Below, one piece after another: positions 26,377 through 38,160 of a DNA stretch of 64,000 nucleotides. The DNA is from Psychrobacter sp. NG254. Lineage in GTDB: Bacteria > Pseudomonadota > Gammaproteobacteria > Pseudomonadales > Moraxellaceae. Position 1 is the stretch's first letter. Every line of letters starts with the position of its first letter. The DNA lies in the NCBI RefSeq assembly GCF_015277735.1, contig NZ_JADHDA010000002.1, positions 372,001-436,000 on the forward strand, in the 5' to 3' direction. Made by a program: the position numbers and the translations under genes. The notes below the pieces were generated by a model. That model ran no database searches. It was not told the origin of the DNA and was given only the letters and a program-made list of their open reading frames with translations.

Positions 26377-27254
26377 TAGGCCACCTCATTAAAGTCAGTC
26401 TTGCCAATGCGGCGGCTACTGGCACGGTAGGCAAGTAATAATACCGCCATCGCCAGTGTCAATAAAACGCTGGCCGCAGCACCAAAGGGCCAGTCACGCG
26501 CATCCAAAAATTGGTTTTTGATAATATTACCAACCAGTAAATTACGCGAACCACCCAAGATATCCGCCACATAAAACATGCCCATCGCAGGCAATAACAC
26601 GAGCAGTACACCAGAAATAATCCCCGGTGTCGTTAACGGCAATACCACATGCCAAAAGGTCTGCGTTTTAGATGCGCCCAAATCTTGCGAAGCCAATAGC
26701 ATATCATTGCGTAAGTCAGTAAATACCGCATATAGCGGCAGTACCATAAACGGAAATAACAAGTAGGTTAAACCTGCAATCACTGCACCTTGCGTATATA
26801 AAATATCGATAGGGGTATCGATGACGCCGATTGCTAATAGCAATTTATTAATCAAACCGTTATTGGCAAATAGTAGTTTTAATGCATAAGTCCGCACCAG
26901 AGAGTTGGTCCAAAACGGCAGTATCAGTAACATCATGAGCAGTGGCTGCCAGCGCACTTTTGCTTTGGAAATCAGCCATGCAAAAGGATAGCCAAGCAGT
27001 AAACAGATAACCGTAGTGATACCTGCCATCCATAATGAGTGGACAAATACCTCAAAATACAACGGGTCAATCATCCGCACATAGCTGTCGATGCCAACAG
27101 GTAAGCTAATAAAGGCGCTACTATCGCGGGTCAAGAAACTAACAGCAATGACCAAGATATTTGGCAACAGCGCAAATATCAGTAGCCAACCCCAGATTAG
27201 CCAAAGCGTGGCGGTACGAAATGGGCTTTTACTGCCTAAGTGGTTGCGGGCCAT
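26376..27254 (-). CDS. potB: Spermidine/putrescine ABC transporter permease PotB
   Basis: The second permease of the polyamine transporter, 292 residues with six membrane segments. Matching points to E. coli PotB are FLTRDSSAFI, DPLYFEVFVHSLWMA, GYPFAWLISKAKVRWQPLL, PFWTNSLVRTYALK, the EAA loop SQDLGASKTQTFWHVVLPLT, and LLVGNIIKNQFLDARDWPFG. Start overlaps the potA stop (TGATG), and its own stop overlaps potC, so all three are coupled. Confidence 0.95.
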   Translation of the reverse strand: MARNHLGSKSPFRTATLWLIWGWLLIFALLPNILVIAVSFLTRDSSAFISLPVGIDSYVRMIDPLYFEVFVHSLWMAGITTVICLLLGYPFAWLISKAKVRWQPLLMMLLILPFWTNSLVRTYALKLLFANNGLINKLLLAIGVIDTPIDILYTQGAVIAGLTYLLFPFMVLPLYAVFTDLRNDMLLASQDLGASKTQTFWHVVLPLTTPGIISGVLLVLLPAMGMFYVADILGGSRNLLVGNIIKNQFLDARDWPFGAAASVLLTLAMAVLLLAYRASSRRIGKTDFNEVA

Positions 27255-28495
27255 CAGCTACCATCCTTTTGTGCAGTTATGTCTGGCACAGTTTCAGAGT
27301 CTTCTGGTAATACCCATTCCCAGCCATCTACCCATGAGACTTTGACGCCTTCATTTAGTTTATAGTCGAAGCTCGGGTCATCCTCATCAAAAAACTCAGA
27401 GGCTTTGATGATATGACCATTTGCCAATTCGATAATCGAGTCTAAGGTGCTGCCTTTATAGTTACTCTCGATGACACGGCCTAACAGTCCGCTATGCTCA
27501 TTGTCTTTCGGATCATATATTCGTAGGTCTTCGGGGCGAAGTAGTAAATTAACGATATCACCTACCTGCACATCATTGGCAAAATTAGGACGACGTAAAT
27601 TACGCAATGTGGTTGGACCGTCTTGTGCTTGCGCTTCACAAACTTCGACCTCGATGCGTCCATTAGTCACTTTGCCATCACGATCGGGGTGATCTGGATG
27701 GACACCTTTGACCTCAGCTCTAAATAAATTGGTCTCGCCGATGAATTTGGCAGTAAATAAATTGGCAGGGGTTTCATAAATCTCGATAGGCGTGCCAATT
27801 TGCTGAAACGTACCGTCTTTCATTACGGCAATACGGTCTGACATCGACAGCGCTTCTTCTTGGTCATGAGTGACAAAGACAAAGGTAATGCCAAGCTCAC
27901 GTTGCAGACGCTTTAGCTCAGATTGCATTTGCAGGCGCAGTTTATGATCGAGTGCGGATAATGGCTCATCAAGCAAAAGAAGTTTAGGACGGTTAATCAC
28001 CGCGCGTGCAATCGCGACACGCTGCTGCTGACCACCAGATAAATCTTGCGGTTTACGGTTGGCCAAATGCTCTAGCTGTACCATCGCTAGCATTTCGCTG
28101 ACGCGTCTTTGGATTTCATCTTTCGGGACTTTTTTTAGCTTTAGGCCATATGCGACGTTTTGGGCGACGCTCATATGAGGAAACAACGCATATTGCTGAA
28201 ATATGGTATTCACCGGACGTTTATCAGCGGGCAAGCCTGCCATCTGTACGCCATCCAAATATATCGCCCCAGCGTTTGGCTGCTCAAAGCCTGCAATCAA
28301 GCGTAGCAAGGTTGTCTTACCGCAGCCCGATGGCCCAAGCAGTGTCAAAAACTCACCGTGTTTGATATCAAGGTTGATGTCTTTTAAGACCTCGGTTTGA
28401 TCATAGGTTTTTTTGAGACCAGTCAGTTTCAGTAGCACCTGATCATCATGAGGTGACGCAGAGGTGTTGTGTGTATTTGGAGAGGGATTGGCCAT
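27254..28495 (-). CDS. potA: Spermidine/putrescine ABC transporter ATPase PotA
   Basis: The ATP-binding subunit, 413 residues, longer than E. coli PotA (378). Walker [10 protein letters not shown] (about residue 54), Q-loop in [14 protein letters not shown] signature [14 protein letters not shown], Walker [13 protein letters not shown], and the switch His in [11 protein letters not shown] are all present. The C-terminal TOBE-type part ([10 protein letters not shown]) is about 130 residues. AGGA nine bases before the ATG. First gene of the potABC unit; the 401-base gap upstream is shared with the divergent carbonic anhydrase gene. Confidence 0.95.
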   Translation of the reverse strand: MANPSPNTHNTSASPHDDQVLLKLTGLKKTYDQTEVLKDINLDIKHGEFLTLLGPSGCGKTTLLRLIAGFEQPNAGAIYLDGVQMAGLPADKRPVNTIFQQYALFPHMSVAQNVAYGLKLKKVPKDEIQRRVSEMLAMVQLEHLANRKPQDLSGGQQQRVAIARAVINRPKLLLLDEPLSALDHKLRLQMQSELKRLQRELGITFVFVTHDQEEALSMSDRIAVMKDGTFQQIGTPIEIYETPANLFTAKFIGETNLFRAEVKGVHPDHPDRDGKVTNGRIEVEVCEAQAQDGPTTLRNLRRPNFANDVQVGDIVNLLLRPEDLRIYDPKDNEHSGLLGRVIESNYKGSTLDSIIELANGHIIKASEFFDEDDPSFDYKLNEGVKVSWVDGWEWVLPEDSETVPDITAQKDGS

Positions 28496-28896
28496 AATAT
28501 CTGTTCCTAAGCGTCCAATATATCAATACAGTTATCTAGGTAAATCACTGTCATCAAAGAGATTGGCATGAGCGTAAGCAGGATCTGATTGCTGCCTGAT
28601 TGTTGCGTATTATAACAAACCCTTGATATAAATCAGTGCAAGTTAGTTATAAGTTATGCGAGCCATACGGTCATGGTCATGATGGGTACGGCTGTATTTT
28701 TGGTATCGACTATATTTACCTCACGACATTTAGACAAATTTTTTTACCGATTTTTGGCCTTTATTCCTATACAATCACGATATGGCTGACAAATATCACG
28801 AGCCCGATAGGTTGGTAGCCACTAGCCAATCTATGTTTGCATACCTAATGTAATGCCATTTATAACTCTCATATTATTGATGATAAAGGATCTCTC
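28496..28896. other. Intergenic region between potA and carbonic anhydrase gene
   Basis: A 401-base divergent promoter region. The 28700-28760 part is strongly AT-rich. No gene, RNA or clear repeat was found in it. Confidence 0.3.
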
Positions 28897-29535
28897 ATGT
28901 CTACCGATACACGTCCAACCACAGGTCAAGAAGCGCTTGAGCTTTTAAAAGCAGGTAATGCACGCTACGTTGATAGCCTCACCAGTACCGATGAGTATAT
29001 GCAGCGCCGTCCAGAGTTGGTCAAGGATCAAAATCCATTGGCTATTATTTTGGGTTGCTCAGATGCACGAGTACCAGTTGAGATTGTTTTTGATCAAGGT
29101 TTGGGAGATTTGTTCGTTATACGAGTTGCGGGTAACGTGGTTGCACCATCGCAGATTGGTTCAATTGAGTTTGCAGCCGAAGCCTTTGGCACGCAATTGG
29201 TAGTGGTACTTGGACATTCAAAATGCGGCGCTGTCACGGCCTGCGTTGAGACACTGATCAATCCTGAACAAAACTATTCACCTAACTTGCAGTCCATCGT
29301 AGATCGTATTCGTCCAAGCGTTTATAACTTGCACGAACTGGCAACTGCCAATGGTCAAGACGTCGATGCAGATGAATTGGTTGACCGCTCTATCCGTGCA
29401 AACGTGCGCATGTCAGTCAGTCAGCTAAAGCATGGCTCTCGGGCATTAGAGGACTTAACCAATAGCGGCCAGCTGCTGGTAGTGGGTGCAGAGTATGATT
29501 TAGAAACTGGAAAAGTGCGTTTCTTAGACAGCTAG
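28897..29535 (+). CDS. can: Beta-class carbonic anhydrase
   Basis: Reversible hydration of carbon dioxide, a zinc enzyme. Ligands are visible: Cys and the Asp-Arg dyad in GCSDARVPVEIVFDQG (about residue 52), His and Cys in GHSKCGAVTAC (about residue 108). Length 212 fits the family. The sequence VIRVAGNVV and SIEFAAEAFGTQLVVVLGHSKC match the beta class. AAGGA six bases before the ATG. It stands alone. Confidence 0.95.
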   Translation: MSTDTRPTTGQEALELLKAGNARYVDSLTSTDEYMQRRPELVKDQNPLAIILGCSDARVPVEIVFDQGLGDLFVIRVAGNVVAPSQIGSIEFAAEAFGTQLVVVLGHSKCGAVTACVETLINPEQNYSPNLQSIVDRIRPSVYNLHELATANGQDVDADELVDRSIRANVRMSVSQLKHGSRALEDLTNSGQLLVVGAEYDLETGKVRFLDS

Positions 29536-29690
29536 GATATGTCCTCAATTAAGCCATATTTAAGGCAGCGTTGAGCCATTTGTTAAATTATTGACAGACT
29601 TTATGGTTATCGATAGCTTAACAACTCCTATTCAGCTTCTTACAAAACCCTATCAATTACCTCGCCATTTTTTATTATGATAAGTAAACG

Positions 29691-29718
29691 GCGCAAATCA
29701 CGACAAGGTGGTTTGCGC
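29691..29718 (+). other. Strong hairpin upstream of gloA
   Basis: Arms GCGCAAATCAC and GTGGTTTGCGC pair over 11 base pairs with one wobble and a six-base loop. It ends 38 bases before the gloA ATG. There is no T run on either strand, so it is not a usual terminator; it may be a 5' leader element or an operator. Confidence 0.45.
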
Positions 29719-29756
29719 GCTTATCAACCTATCTTATGAACCCTATTAGGATAATT

Positions 29757-30326
29757 ATGTCTAACGTATCTACCGATAATAAAAATGACGCAGTGATAGC
29801 TCAGCCTATCAGCAGTGTGCATACCGATGGTGTGCAGCCCATTGCCGCTCAGACGACAGGTTTTACTTTTAACCACACTATGCTCCGTGTCAAAGACCCA
29901 GTCAAATCATTGGCATTTTATACTGGTGTCTTGGGTATGACGTTACTGGCGGTCAAAAAATTCCCTGACATGGGGTTTGATCTGTACTTTTTGGCACAGC
30001 TGACTGAGAGCGAGCGCGACAACCTGCCTACAGGCGACGACTTGGAAATCTTTGCCTTCCGACAACGCGGTATCTTAGAGCTGACCCATAATTATGGTAC
30101 CGAAATCAAGGATGATTTTAGCTATCATGATGGCAATCAAGAGCCACAAGGTTTTGGTCATATTTGCTTTAGCGTACCGAATTTAGAAGAAGCCGTTGCT
30201 TGGTTTGATAAAAACGACGTCGAATTTAAAAAACGTCCAGAAGAGGGCAGTATGAAACACATTGCCTTTATCAAGGATGCAGATGGCTACTGGATCGAAA
30301 TCGTCCAAGCAAACTTGATGTCTTAG
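29757..30326 (+). CDS. gloA: Lactoylglutathione lyase (glyoxalase I, long zinc-type)
   Basis: Converts the methylglyoxal-glutathione adduct to S-lactoylglutathione. A 189-residue single VOC-fold pair. Metal ligands are in the expected places: His in FNHTMLRVKD, Glu in RGILELTHNYG, His in GFGHICFSV and Glu in GYWIEIVQ. The length and the loop inserts (LAQLTESERDN, the YHDGNQEPQGFGH region) match the longer class of yeast, human and Pseudomonas GloA that prefer zinc, unlike the short nickel class of E. coli. AGGA six bases before ATG 29757 decides the start over 29736. Confidence 0.94.
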   Translation: MSNVSTDNKNDAVIAQPISSVHTDGVQPIAAQTTGFTFNHTMLRVKDPVKSLAFYTGVLGMTLLAVKKFPDMGFDLYFLAQLTESERDNLPTGDDLEIFAFRQRGILELTHNYGTEIKDDFSYHDGNQEPQGFGHICFSVPNLEEAVAWFDKNDVEFKKRPEEGSMKHIAFIKDADGYWIEIVQANLMS

Positions 30327-30420
30327 TTGGTATATTCTCAGTGAGCCGCAGCGAGTCGCTTTGGAACTAAACCCTTTATTTATAATGATGCGCCAACATA
30401 GCAATAGGAGCAATCCCTTT

Positions 30421-31377
30421 ATGCCCACCCCTGATGTGAGCCGCCTATCGAACACAGTAGCTGATGGTATGACCATCTATCAGCAAGTGGTCTATACCAC
30501 CCAAGATTTGGCAAATGGCTTTATTGAGCGCATTCCATATTTTGTGGCGGCGCTCATTGTTTTGGGTATTTTTTGGTTATTGTCCATTTTTTTCAAAAAA
30601 GCGGTGCATAAAATCTTAGGATCGCGCGTACGTCATCAAAACTTGGTCAAGGTGTTTCAGCGGATAGGTGGGGCACTCATTCTGTTTATTGGTTTTATGA
30701 TAGCGATGGTTGTTGCTGTTCCAGGGTTCACACCTGCTAAACTTATTGGTGCACTCGGGATAGGTTCGGTCGCGATTGGTTTTGCGTTTAAAGATATCTT
30801 TCAAAATTTGCTGTCCGGTATTTTACTACTGATCTCAGAGCCGTTTCGTATCGGTGATCAGATCGTATCTGGTGAATATGAAGGCACAGTCGAAGACATT
30901 AAAATTCGCGCGACCACCATCAGGACTTATGACGGTCGGCAAGTGGTAATTCCCAACTCTGATTTGTACACCTCAGCACTGACGGTCAATACTGCTTATA
31001 AGCAGCGCCGTTTGCAAGTTGCGGTCGGTATCGGTTATGAAGATGACATCGAAGCGGCAAAAGCTGAGATACTACGAGCGCTAGACAAAGTCGATAGCGT
31101 ATCAAAAAAAGCGACACCAAGCGTGATTGCCACTGGGTTTGGCGGCTCGTCTATGGATCTGATGGTGCGCTGGTTTATTGAAGATGGTACGCAGGCCAAT
31201 AAGGTCGCCTCAATTCATCAAGTTATTGTAGAGATTAAAAATGCGCTTGATGCAGCAGAGATCAATATTCCATTCCCGATACGCACGATAGATTTGAGTG
31301 ACCCTTCGGTAAAATCCATCGTCAATAAGATAAATGAGCAACAAGTGATTGATGTTAATAAAGCTGCGACAGAGTAA
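30421..31377 (+). CDS. Small-conductance mechanosensitive channel (MscS family)
   Basis: A 318-residue MscS-type channel. Three membrane segments lie in residues about 30-135; the last holds the pore with GALGIGSVAIGFAFKDIFQN. The beta domain follows with LLISEPFRIGDQIVSGEYEGTVEDI and RTYDGRQVVIPNSDLYTSALTVNT, then the alpha/beta cytoplasmic cage. These are the family hallmarks. AGGAG ten bases before ATG 30421 supports that start over upstream codons at 30361-30388. A bidirectional terminator follows. Confidence 0.93.
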   Translation: MPTPDVSRLSNTVADGMTIYQQVVYTTQDLANGFIERIPYFVAALIVLGIFWLLSIFFKKAVHKILGSRVRHQNLVKVFQRIGGALILFIGFMIAMVVAVPGFTPAKLIGALGIGSVAIGFAFKDIFQNLLSGILLLISEPFRIGDQIVSGEYEGTVEDIKIRATTIRTYDGRQVVIPNSDLYTSALTVNTAYKQRRLQVAVGIGYEDDIEAAKAEILRALDKVDSVSKKATPSVIATGFGGSSMDLMVRWFIEDGTQANKVASIHQVIVEIKNALDAAEINIPFPIRTIDLSDPSVKSIVNKINEQQVIDVNKAATE

Positions 31378-31434
31378 TTCGCTTAGGGCCTTACTTTAAA
31401 AGGACTGCCTTTAACGTGATATTTTTTACGCAAT

Positions 31435-31473
31435 AAAAAACCGCCATCTCATTTGATTTGGCGGTTTTTTTTA
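31435..31473 (+). terminator. Bidirectional terminator between mscS-like and cytochrome c' genes
   Basis: AAAAAACCGCCA and TGGCGGTTTTTTTTT with a 12-base loop. Both convergent neighbours can use it. Confidence 0.9.
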
Positions 31474-31501
31474 CTTGTCGACTTACTATAAGCACAAATT
31501 T

Positions 31502-31984
31502 TTATTCATCTTTTGCTCTAAAGTCGGTATGGCATGATTTACAGCTTGCACCAACTTGTCCAAAGGCAGGTTTAACATCGTCCATGCTAGTGGCGGTTTG
31601 CGCAGCAGCATTCAGCTCAGCAGTGACTTTTTGGAAGTTTTCGGCTTCTGCACTGAAACCATCAGCATTAGACCAAACTGCTTCAGTAGCATTGCCTACC
31701 GCTTCTGGGTCTTCGAAATGACTCCATGGTGTAGAGGCATCTTCTGCCATAAATGCTGCTTGCTCTTTGAACACAGCTGCATCAAACGTATCAGGCGCTT
31801 TTGCCATATCGCCCATCACGCCCATTGAATCACCCCAGTTTTTCATACTGTCTTGACGGGCTTGTACGTCAGGGTTTGAGTCAGCATCATTGGCAGTACT
31901 ACAAGCCGTTAGACCTAGCGCTGCTGCCATCAAGGTGACACTGAAGAAGGATTTTAAAAATTTGTTAGAATGAGCCTTTGTCAT
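31502..31984 (-). CDS. Cytochrome c' family lipoprotein
   Basis: A 160-residue protein with lipobox LTAC at residues 25-28, then a four-helix-type sequence ending with the haem site CKSCH just eight residues from the C-terminus (ASCKSCHTDFRAKDE). A C-terminal CxxCH in a helical protein marks class II cytochrome c'. The family binds nitric oxide or oxygen and is normally free in the periplasm; here a lipid anchor is predicted. AAGGA nine bases before ATG 31984 decides the start over a TTG/ATG up to 32044. Confidence 0.9.
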   Translation of the reverse strand: MTKAHSNKFLKSFFSVTLMAAALGLTACSTANDADSNPDVQARQDSMKNWGDSMGVMGDMAKAPDTFDAAVFKEQAAFMAEDASTPWSHFEDPEAVGNATEAVWSNADGFSAEAENFQKVTAELNAAAQTATSMDDVKPAFGQVGASCKSCHTDFRAKDE

Positions 31985-32349
31985 ATAGATTATTCCTTTA
32001 AAATTTGCTAATAGTATGCGCATGCAAACGCTGGCTTTGAACAAGATATAAATAGAGCAATTTATTCATACTATTTAGAAACGCGTTCGCTTCTAAATAA
32101 CTTTTCAAAAATATAATTTCTATTGTAACCACTATTTACGTAGTTATAGTTAAGATAGTTGTTATATCATCGTAATATTGTCAAATGACAATCCAAAACA
32201 CAATGTTGAACTTAGACGTGGGCTCAATTCAACCGATCGTCCTTTCAACAGTCTTATATGAATAAGGCCAGCGATAGCAGCTGACCTTGTCTAAATTTTC
32301 TAGATTATTGTCTAGAATGAACCACCCAATTTTATTATATGCAGATAAG
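31985..32349. other. Intergenic region between cytochrome c' gene and hemF
   Basis: 365 bases, AT-rich, containing the cytochrome c' promoter region and the 3' end of the ribA-hemF transcript. It holds a perfect inverted repeat at 32298-32317 described separately. No gene is seen. Confidence 0.35.
32298..32317. repeat. Inverted repeat TTCTAGA-N6-TCTAGAA
   Basis: Two perfect seven-base arms separated by TTATTG. It lies 33 bases past the hemF stop. It could be a weak terminator of hemF (an AAAATTT tract follows on that strand) or an operator-type palindrome. Confidence 0.55.
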
Positions 32350-34081
<1,732 letters not shown>

Positions 34082-34809
34082 TACTGTCCTACAGAAGCCT
34101 ACAGTTGTGGCGGTAGAGGGTTTGTTATAACGAATTGAGAGCGTGTTATCAGACAACACGCACCTACATTTAATGATTTCAAAAGGGCTTAATTTTACTA
34201 ATGGTCATTAGAGACTTTTCACTAGGTTCATTGTCACTAGGTTTATACGTGTGACGATCTATTTTTTGTTTTTTCGGCCGCTGATCTTATATTTAGCATC
34301 AGATTATAAATGACGATAGACCATCGAGGCACTGTGTCATCACAGCCTATTGCCAAAAACATAACGGCAGCAGTATAACCTGTTTACCAGTACCGCGTAT
34401 TTATCGCATTTGTTATAAAAACACACAAAGTTCACAGACGATGCACGATGATTAAAGCGACAATTAAAAAAAAATGCTATTATGCCATACTATTTTGATG
34501 GATACAGTGACAAGTCTTTATCCTTGCACTACTATGTCGTCATTAACATCTGATATTGATGCAAAATAATAAGGCATAATGTTATCCCTTAGCGTTTCAG
34601 CGTAGTATTGGCGCGTCGGTTATCCAGACAGTGTCGCTGCTATGGTATGTAGCAACATTACATAGTTATATACCGCAAAAGTTGCATGAATAATTATATG
34701 GTCGATTACATCAATAACGATGTAGATATTATTGACACCCCTTGGCTATAGTGACCGCTATATGCTGAGGATATGTCTTGTCAGCAGATTGGTAGGTATC
34801 GTACGTTTT
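34082..34809. other. Long divergent intergenic region, ribA to dxs
   Basis: 728 bases with no convincing gene. It contains the ribA promoter (leftward) and the dxs promoter (rightward), including an extended -10 element at 34475-34483. I looked for an FMN riboswitch core and did not find one. The stretch 34732-34809 is an open frame into dxs from a TTG, but this is not supported as coding. Confidence 0.35.
34475..34483 (+). promoter_or_regulatory. Possible extended -10 promoter for dxs
   Basis: TGCTATTAT, preceded by a run of A. The same AAATGCTATTAT string precedes gspE. It would give a leader of about 320 bases before the dxs start. Confidence 0.35.
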
Positions 34810-36879
34810 ATGCAGCAGTCACCTCATTCTTTACAGTCTCAGTCTCTATCTGCATCAGTGCTTGATTCTGCTGCCCAGCTATCGAGCTTACAGCAGACCT
34901 ACACTGAGATTCCACGCGTGCGTCCTGATACGCCATTGCTGGATGCAATCGATACGCCCTCTAATCTGAGCACATTGAGCAAAGATCAGCTGATTACATT
35001 GGCTGATGAGCTGCGTCTTTTTTTGTTGTATTCAGCCGGTCAGAGCGGTGGGCATTTCGGTGCCAACTTGGGTGTGGTTGAATTAACCATAGTACTGCAC
35101 TATTTGTTAGACACGCCAAACGACCAAATCGTTTGGGATGTTGGTCATCAAGCCTATGCCCATAAAGTATTGACAGGTCGCCGTGATCAGTTGAGCACTA
35201 TCCGGTCTAAAGATGGTTTGACGGCATTCCCAGAGCGCGCCGAGTCCGTCTACGATACCTTTGGGGTTGGACATTCATCAACCTCAATCTCAGCCGGTCT
35301 GGGTATGAGTTTAGCCCTGCGCTATCAGCGCCGCGAGCAGACCGTTGCTTGTATCATTGGCGATGGCGCAATGACAGGCGGTATGGCATTTGAGGCCATG
35401 AATGACGCAGTACAGCAAGATGCGGATCTGTTGGTCATCCTAAACGACAATGATATGTCAATATCATGCTCTATCGGCGGCTTTTCGCGTCATTTAGCGA
35501 TGCTGTGGGAATTGGGCTATCAGGTGGATATCTCTGAGTCAGGCCAGCCTATTCTGTGCCAACGCCCTGACATGCAAGCGTTTGATCGACGCAAACGCCA
35601 CAAAGAGATGCGTGACGTCCCGCAGCTAGAAGACAATTTATTTAAGGCGATAGGTTTTACCTACTTTGGTCCGTTTGATGGGCACAATATTCCTGAGCTG
35701 TTGCGTGTGTTATCACTGGCAAAGCAGGTAAAAGGCCCAGTACTAGTACATATCTATACGACCAAAGGTAAAGGTTTCGCGCCAGCAGAATTAGACCCAG
35801 TCGGCTATCATGCAATCAGCAAACTACCTGCTGACAGTCATAGCGACTCTCAGAGTACTGAGAAAACAGAGCCGAAGCCCGTTATCAAAGACCCAGTCAA
35901 AAAGACTGCGTTGAAATACTCGCAAGTGTTTGGACAGTTTTTGTGTGATAAAGCGGCCGAAGACGATCAGTTGCTTGCCATTACTCCTGCCATGGAAGAA
36001 GGCTCGGGCATGATTGAGTTTGCTCGTCATTTTCCAGAACGCTTTTTTGACGTAGCCATTGCTGAGCAACACGCTGTCACACTAGCGGCTGGTATGGCAA
36101 CTCAGGGCGTCAAGCCGATTGTGGCGATTTACTCGACGTTTTTGCAGCGTGGTTATGATCAGCTGATTCACGATGTGGCTTTGCAGAATCTCGATGTCAC
36201 GTTTGCCATTGACCGAGCAGGCCTCGTCGGTGAAGACGGTGCCACGCATGCGGGCGTATTTGATTTTGGCTTTTTACGTTGCGTGCCGAATATAGTGATT
36301 GCCGCGCCCAAAGACGAAAACGAATGCTACCACTTGCTCAATACCTGTTATGAATATCAAGGATGTACGGCAGTTCGTTATCCGCGTGGCCTTGGTACGG
36401 GGGCAGTTATAGAACAGCCCGCTCAAAATTATCAAGTTGGCGAAGCCGTCATAGAGTCGGTATTGGGTAACGTAGATGCACCTAACAAGATAGCCATACT
36501 AGCATTTGGTACGATGGTTGCCACCGCGCAGTGTGCTGCAGAGCATATCACTCAAGAGAAAACGCTGGATTGTCAGATGCATGTGGTCAATATGCGCTGG
36601 GTGAAGCCGCTAGATACTACAATGCTTGACAGTCTGTTAGCACAAGGCGTGACGCATGTCGTGACTCTAGAAGAGCACATGATTATGGGCGGCGCGGGTA
36701 GTGCAGTAAATGAATACTTGCTCAACGAGTCTAAGACTTATCAGCAGCATCGTCCGATGATTCGCAATATTGGCATTACAGATCGTTTTATCGCGCATGG
36801 TTCACAATCTGAGCAACTAGCGGATTGTGGCTTAGATGTCGATGGTGTGGTCAGACAAATTAAGTTACTCTTGTCATAG
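34810..36879 (+). CDS. dxs: 1-deoxy-D-xylulose-5-phosphate synthase
   Basis: Thiamine diphosphate enzyme that joins pyruvate and glyceraldehyde 3-phosphate; first step of the MEP isoprenoid path and a source for thiazole and PLP. Seen: [20 protein letters not shown], the [17 protein letters not shown] segment, ThDP motif [41 protein letters not shown], and [18 protein letters not shown]. ThiG elsewhere in the window uses its product. ATG 34810 still leaves about 40 residues before the usual start; ATG 34762 and TTG 34732 are in frame upstream and less likely. Length 689 versus about 620-640 usual. Confidence 0.96.
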   Translation: MQQSPHSLQSQSLSASVLDSAAQLSSLQQTYTEIPRVRPDTPLLDAIDTPSNLSTLSKDQLITLADELRLFLLYSAGQSGGHFGANLGVVELTIVLHYLLDTPNDQIVWDVGHQAYAHKVLTGRRDQLSTIRSKDGLTAFPERAESVYDTFGVGHSSTSISAGLGMSLALRYQRREQTVACIIGDGAMTGGMAFEAMNDAVQQDADLLVILNDNDMSISCSIGGFSRHLAMLWELGYQVDISESGQPILCQRPDMQAFDRRKRHKEMRDVPQLEDNLFKAIGFTYFGPFDGHNIPELLRVLSLAKQVKGPVLVHIYTTKGKGFAPAELDPVGYHAISKLPADSHSDSQSTEKTEPKPVIKDPVKKTALKYSQVFGQFLCDKAAEDDQLLAITPAMEEGSGMIEFARHFPERFFDVAIAEQHAVTLAAGMATQGVKPIVAIYSTFLQRGYDQLIHDVALQNLDVTFAIDRAGLVGEDGATHAGVFDFGFLRCVPNIVIAAPKDENECYHLLNTCYEYQGCTAVRYPRGLGTGAVIEQPAQNYQVGEAVIESVLGNVDAPNKIAILAFGTMVATAQCAAEHITQEKTLDCQMHVVNMRWVKPLDTTMLDSLLAQGVTHVVTLEEHMIMGGAGSAVNEYLLNESKTYQQHRPMIRNIGITDRFIAHGSQSEQLADCGLDVDGVVRQIKLLLS

Positions 36880-37242
36880 TTGATGCTTCTCAGATTTTAC
36901 TATTACTCTGAACCGCTTATTTATAATAGATATTAGCTCTCTATGTAGAGCAAACACCTGCTAGCCGTAGGTGCTTACTTTTTTACAACTTGCGCAGTGT
37001 TTTCGATCACCAATATATTGGTTGGGTCAGCGTGACGGTTTTTTCGTTTTTATCGAACAATTTTAGTATAATGCGGTTGTCATTTATAAGTTTTTATTTA
37101 TAAATGACACGTTTTTTAAATCGCATAGATGTGGTGTGATGCGGCGGCTGATTGGCATGTTGTGAGCACAGAGTTAGTCTTATTTTTGGTATTCATTTAT
37201 CAAGTAAATGTTACATTCATTCATCAAGCAAATAGGTTATTT
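36880..37242. other. Intergenic region dxs to suhB
   Basis: Contains a hairpin with arms CACCT and AGGTG at 36955-36973 followed by six T at 36979, a possible dxs terminator. Further on, TATAAT at 37067-37072 fits a -10 for suhB, and an inverted repeat CATTTATAA / TTATAAATG lies at 37081-37106, at the likely transcript start. No gene is seen. Confidence 0.4.
37081..37106. repeat. Inverted repeat just after the suhB -10
   Basis: Arms CATTTATAA and TTATAAATG with an eight-base T-rich centre. It lies nine bases after TATAAT at 37067, so would form at the very 5' end of the suhB message or act as an operator. Confidence 0.4.
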
Positions 37243-38070
37243 ATGGAACCCATGGTCGTCATCGCAGCGCGTACTGCTGAAAAAGTTGGTAAAGAGATTT
37301 TATATGCGCATCAAAACCGTCACAAAATTGAGCTAGATATCGAGTCGAAAGGACTTGATGGCCTAGTCACTCGTATCGATCGTTTCAGTGAAGAGCTGAC
37401 GATTGAGACGCTAAAAGCCAGCTATCCGAATCATTCGTTTTTGGGTGAAGAGTTTGGTATGCAAGAAGGTCGCGGCGAAGACGCTGACTGGTGCTGGATT
37501 ATCGACCCACTAGATGGTACTAAAAACTTTGTTCACGGTGTACCGCAGTTCTGTGTGTCTATCGCTGTACAGCATAAAGGCGTTACTCAACATGGCGTGG
37601 TCTATGATCCTGTTCGTGACGAGATGTTCTCAGCGAGCCGCGGTAAAGGTGCACGTCTGAACAATCGCCGTATGCAAGTGAGCGAACGTAAAACGATTGA
37701 TGGTGGGTTCTTTACGACCGGTCATCCACTTGAGCGCAAGCGTAATGGCGAAGTTATCTCTTATGCCAAGGAGCATTTTGAGAGCTTACAAAAGGTTTCT
37801 GAAGCCGGTGGTCAAGTCCGTCGTATGGGTTCAGCAGCACTTGATTTATGCTACGTAGCTGCTGGTCGTTTTGACGGTTATTTTGAGATGTCTATCAAGC
37901 CTTGGGACATCGCAGCGGGTGAGCTTATCGTGACCGAAGCACGTGGTGTGGTGGTTGATCATACTGGCGCGCACAACTCAGCAACGTCAGGCTCTATCTT
38001 TGCTTGTAATATAAAATTGTTGAAGCCATTGATGCAAATGGTTGTCCCAGCGTGGGGCGATGCGCTCTAA
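37243..38070 (+). CDS. suhB: Inositol monophosphatase family protein SuhB
   Basis: A 275-residue metal-dependent phosphatase; in E. coli SuhB also acts in rRNA antitermination complexes. Motifs seen: the GEEFG metal Glu (about residue 70), WIIDPLDGTKNFVHG, and WDIAAGELIVTEARG with the last metal Asp. AGG six bases before ATG 37243 and agreement with the E. coli start (M-x-PM) decide the start over 37129. The gene ends before a bidirectional terminator shared with the wax synthase gene. Confidence 0.94.
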   Translation: MEPMVVIAARTAEKVGKEILYAHQNRHKIELDIESKGLDGLVTRIDRFSEELTIETLKASYPNHSFLGEEFGMQEGRGEDADWCWIIDPLDGTKNFVHGVPQFCVSIAVQHKGVTQHGVVYDPVRDEMFSASRGKGARLNNRRMQVSERKTIDGGFFTTGHPLERKRNGEVISYAKEHFESLQKVSEAGGQVRRMGSAALDLCYVAAGRFDGYFEMSIKPWDIAAGELIVTEARGVVVDHTGAHNSATSGSIFACNIKLLKPLMQMVVPAWGDAL

Positions 38071-38125
38071 TTAATACGCTGTAATTGATTGACGTTCGCT
38101 ATTATTATTGAGACTCATCAATATC

Positions 38126-38160
38126 AAAAAGCTGGTTCCGTTATGGAGCCAGCTTTTTTG
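38126..38160 (+). terminator. Bidirectional terminator between suhB and wax synthase gene
   Basis: AAAAAGCTGGTTCC and GGAGCCAGCTTTTTT arms with a five-base loop and one wobble. The right arm overlaps the last codons of the convergent wax synthase gene. Confidence 0.82.

Noticed and set aside
34732-34764. TTGACA at 34732 as a -35 for dxs
   Set aside because: No -10 hexamer lies at 16-18 bases; the nearest TATATG is 21 bases away.
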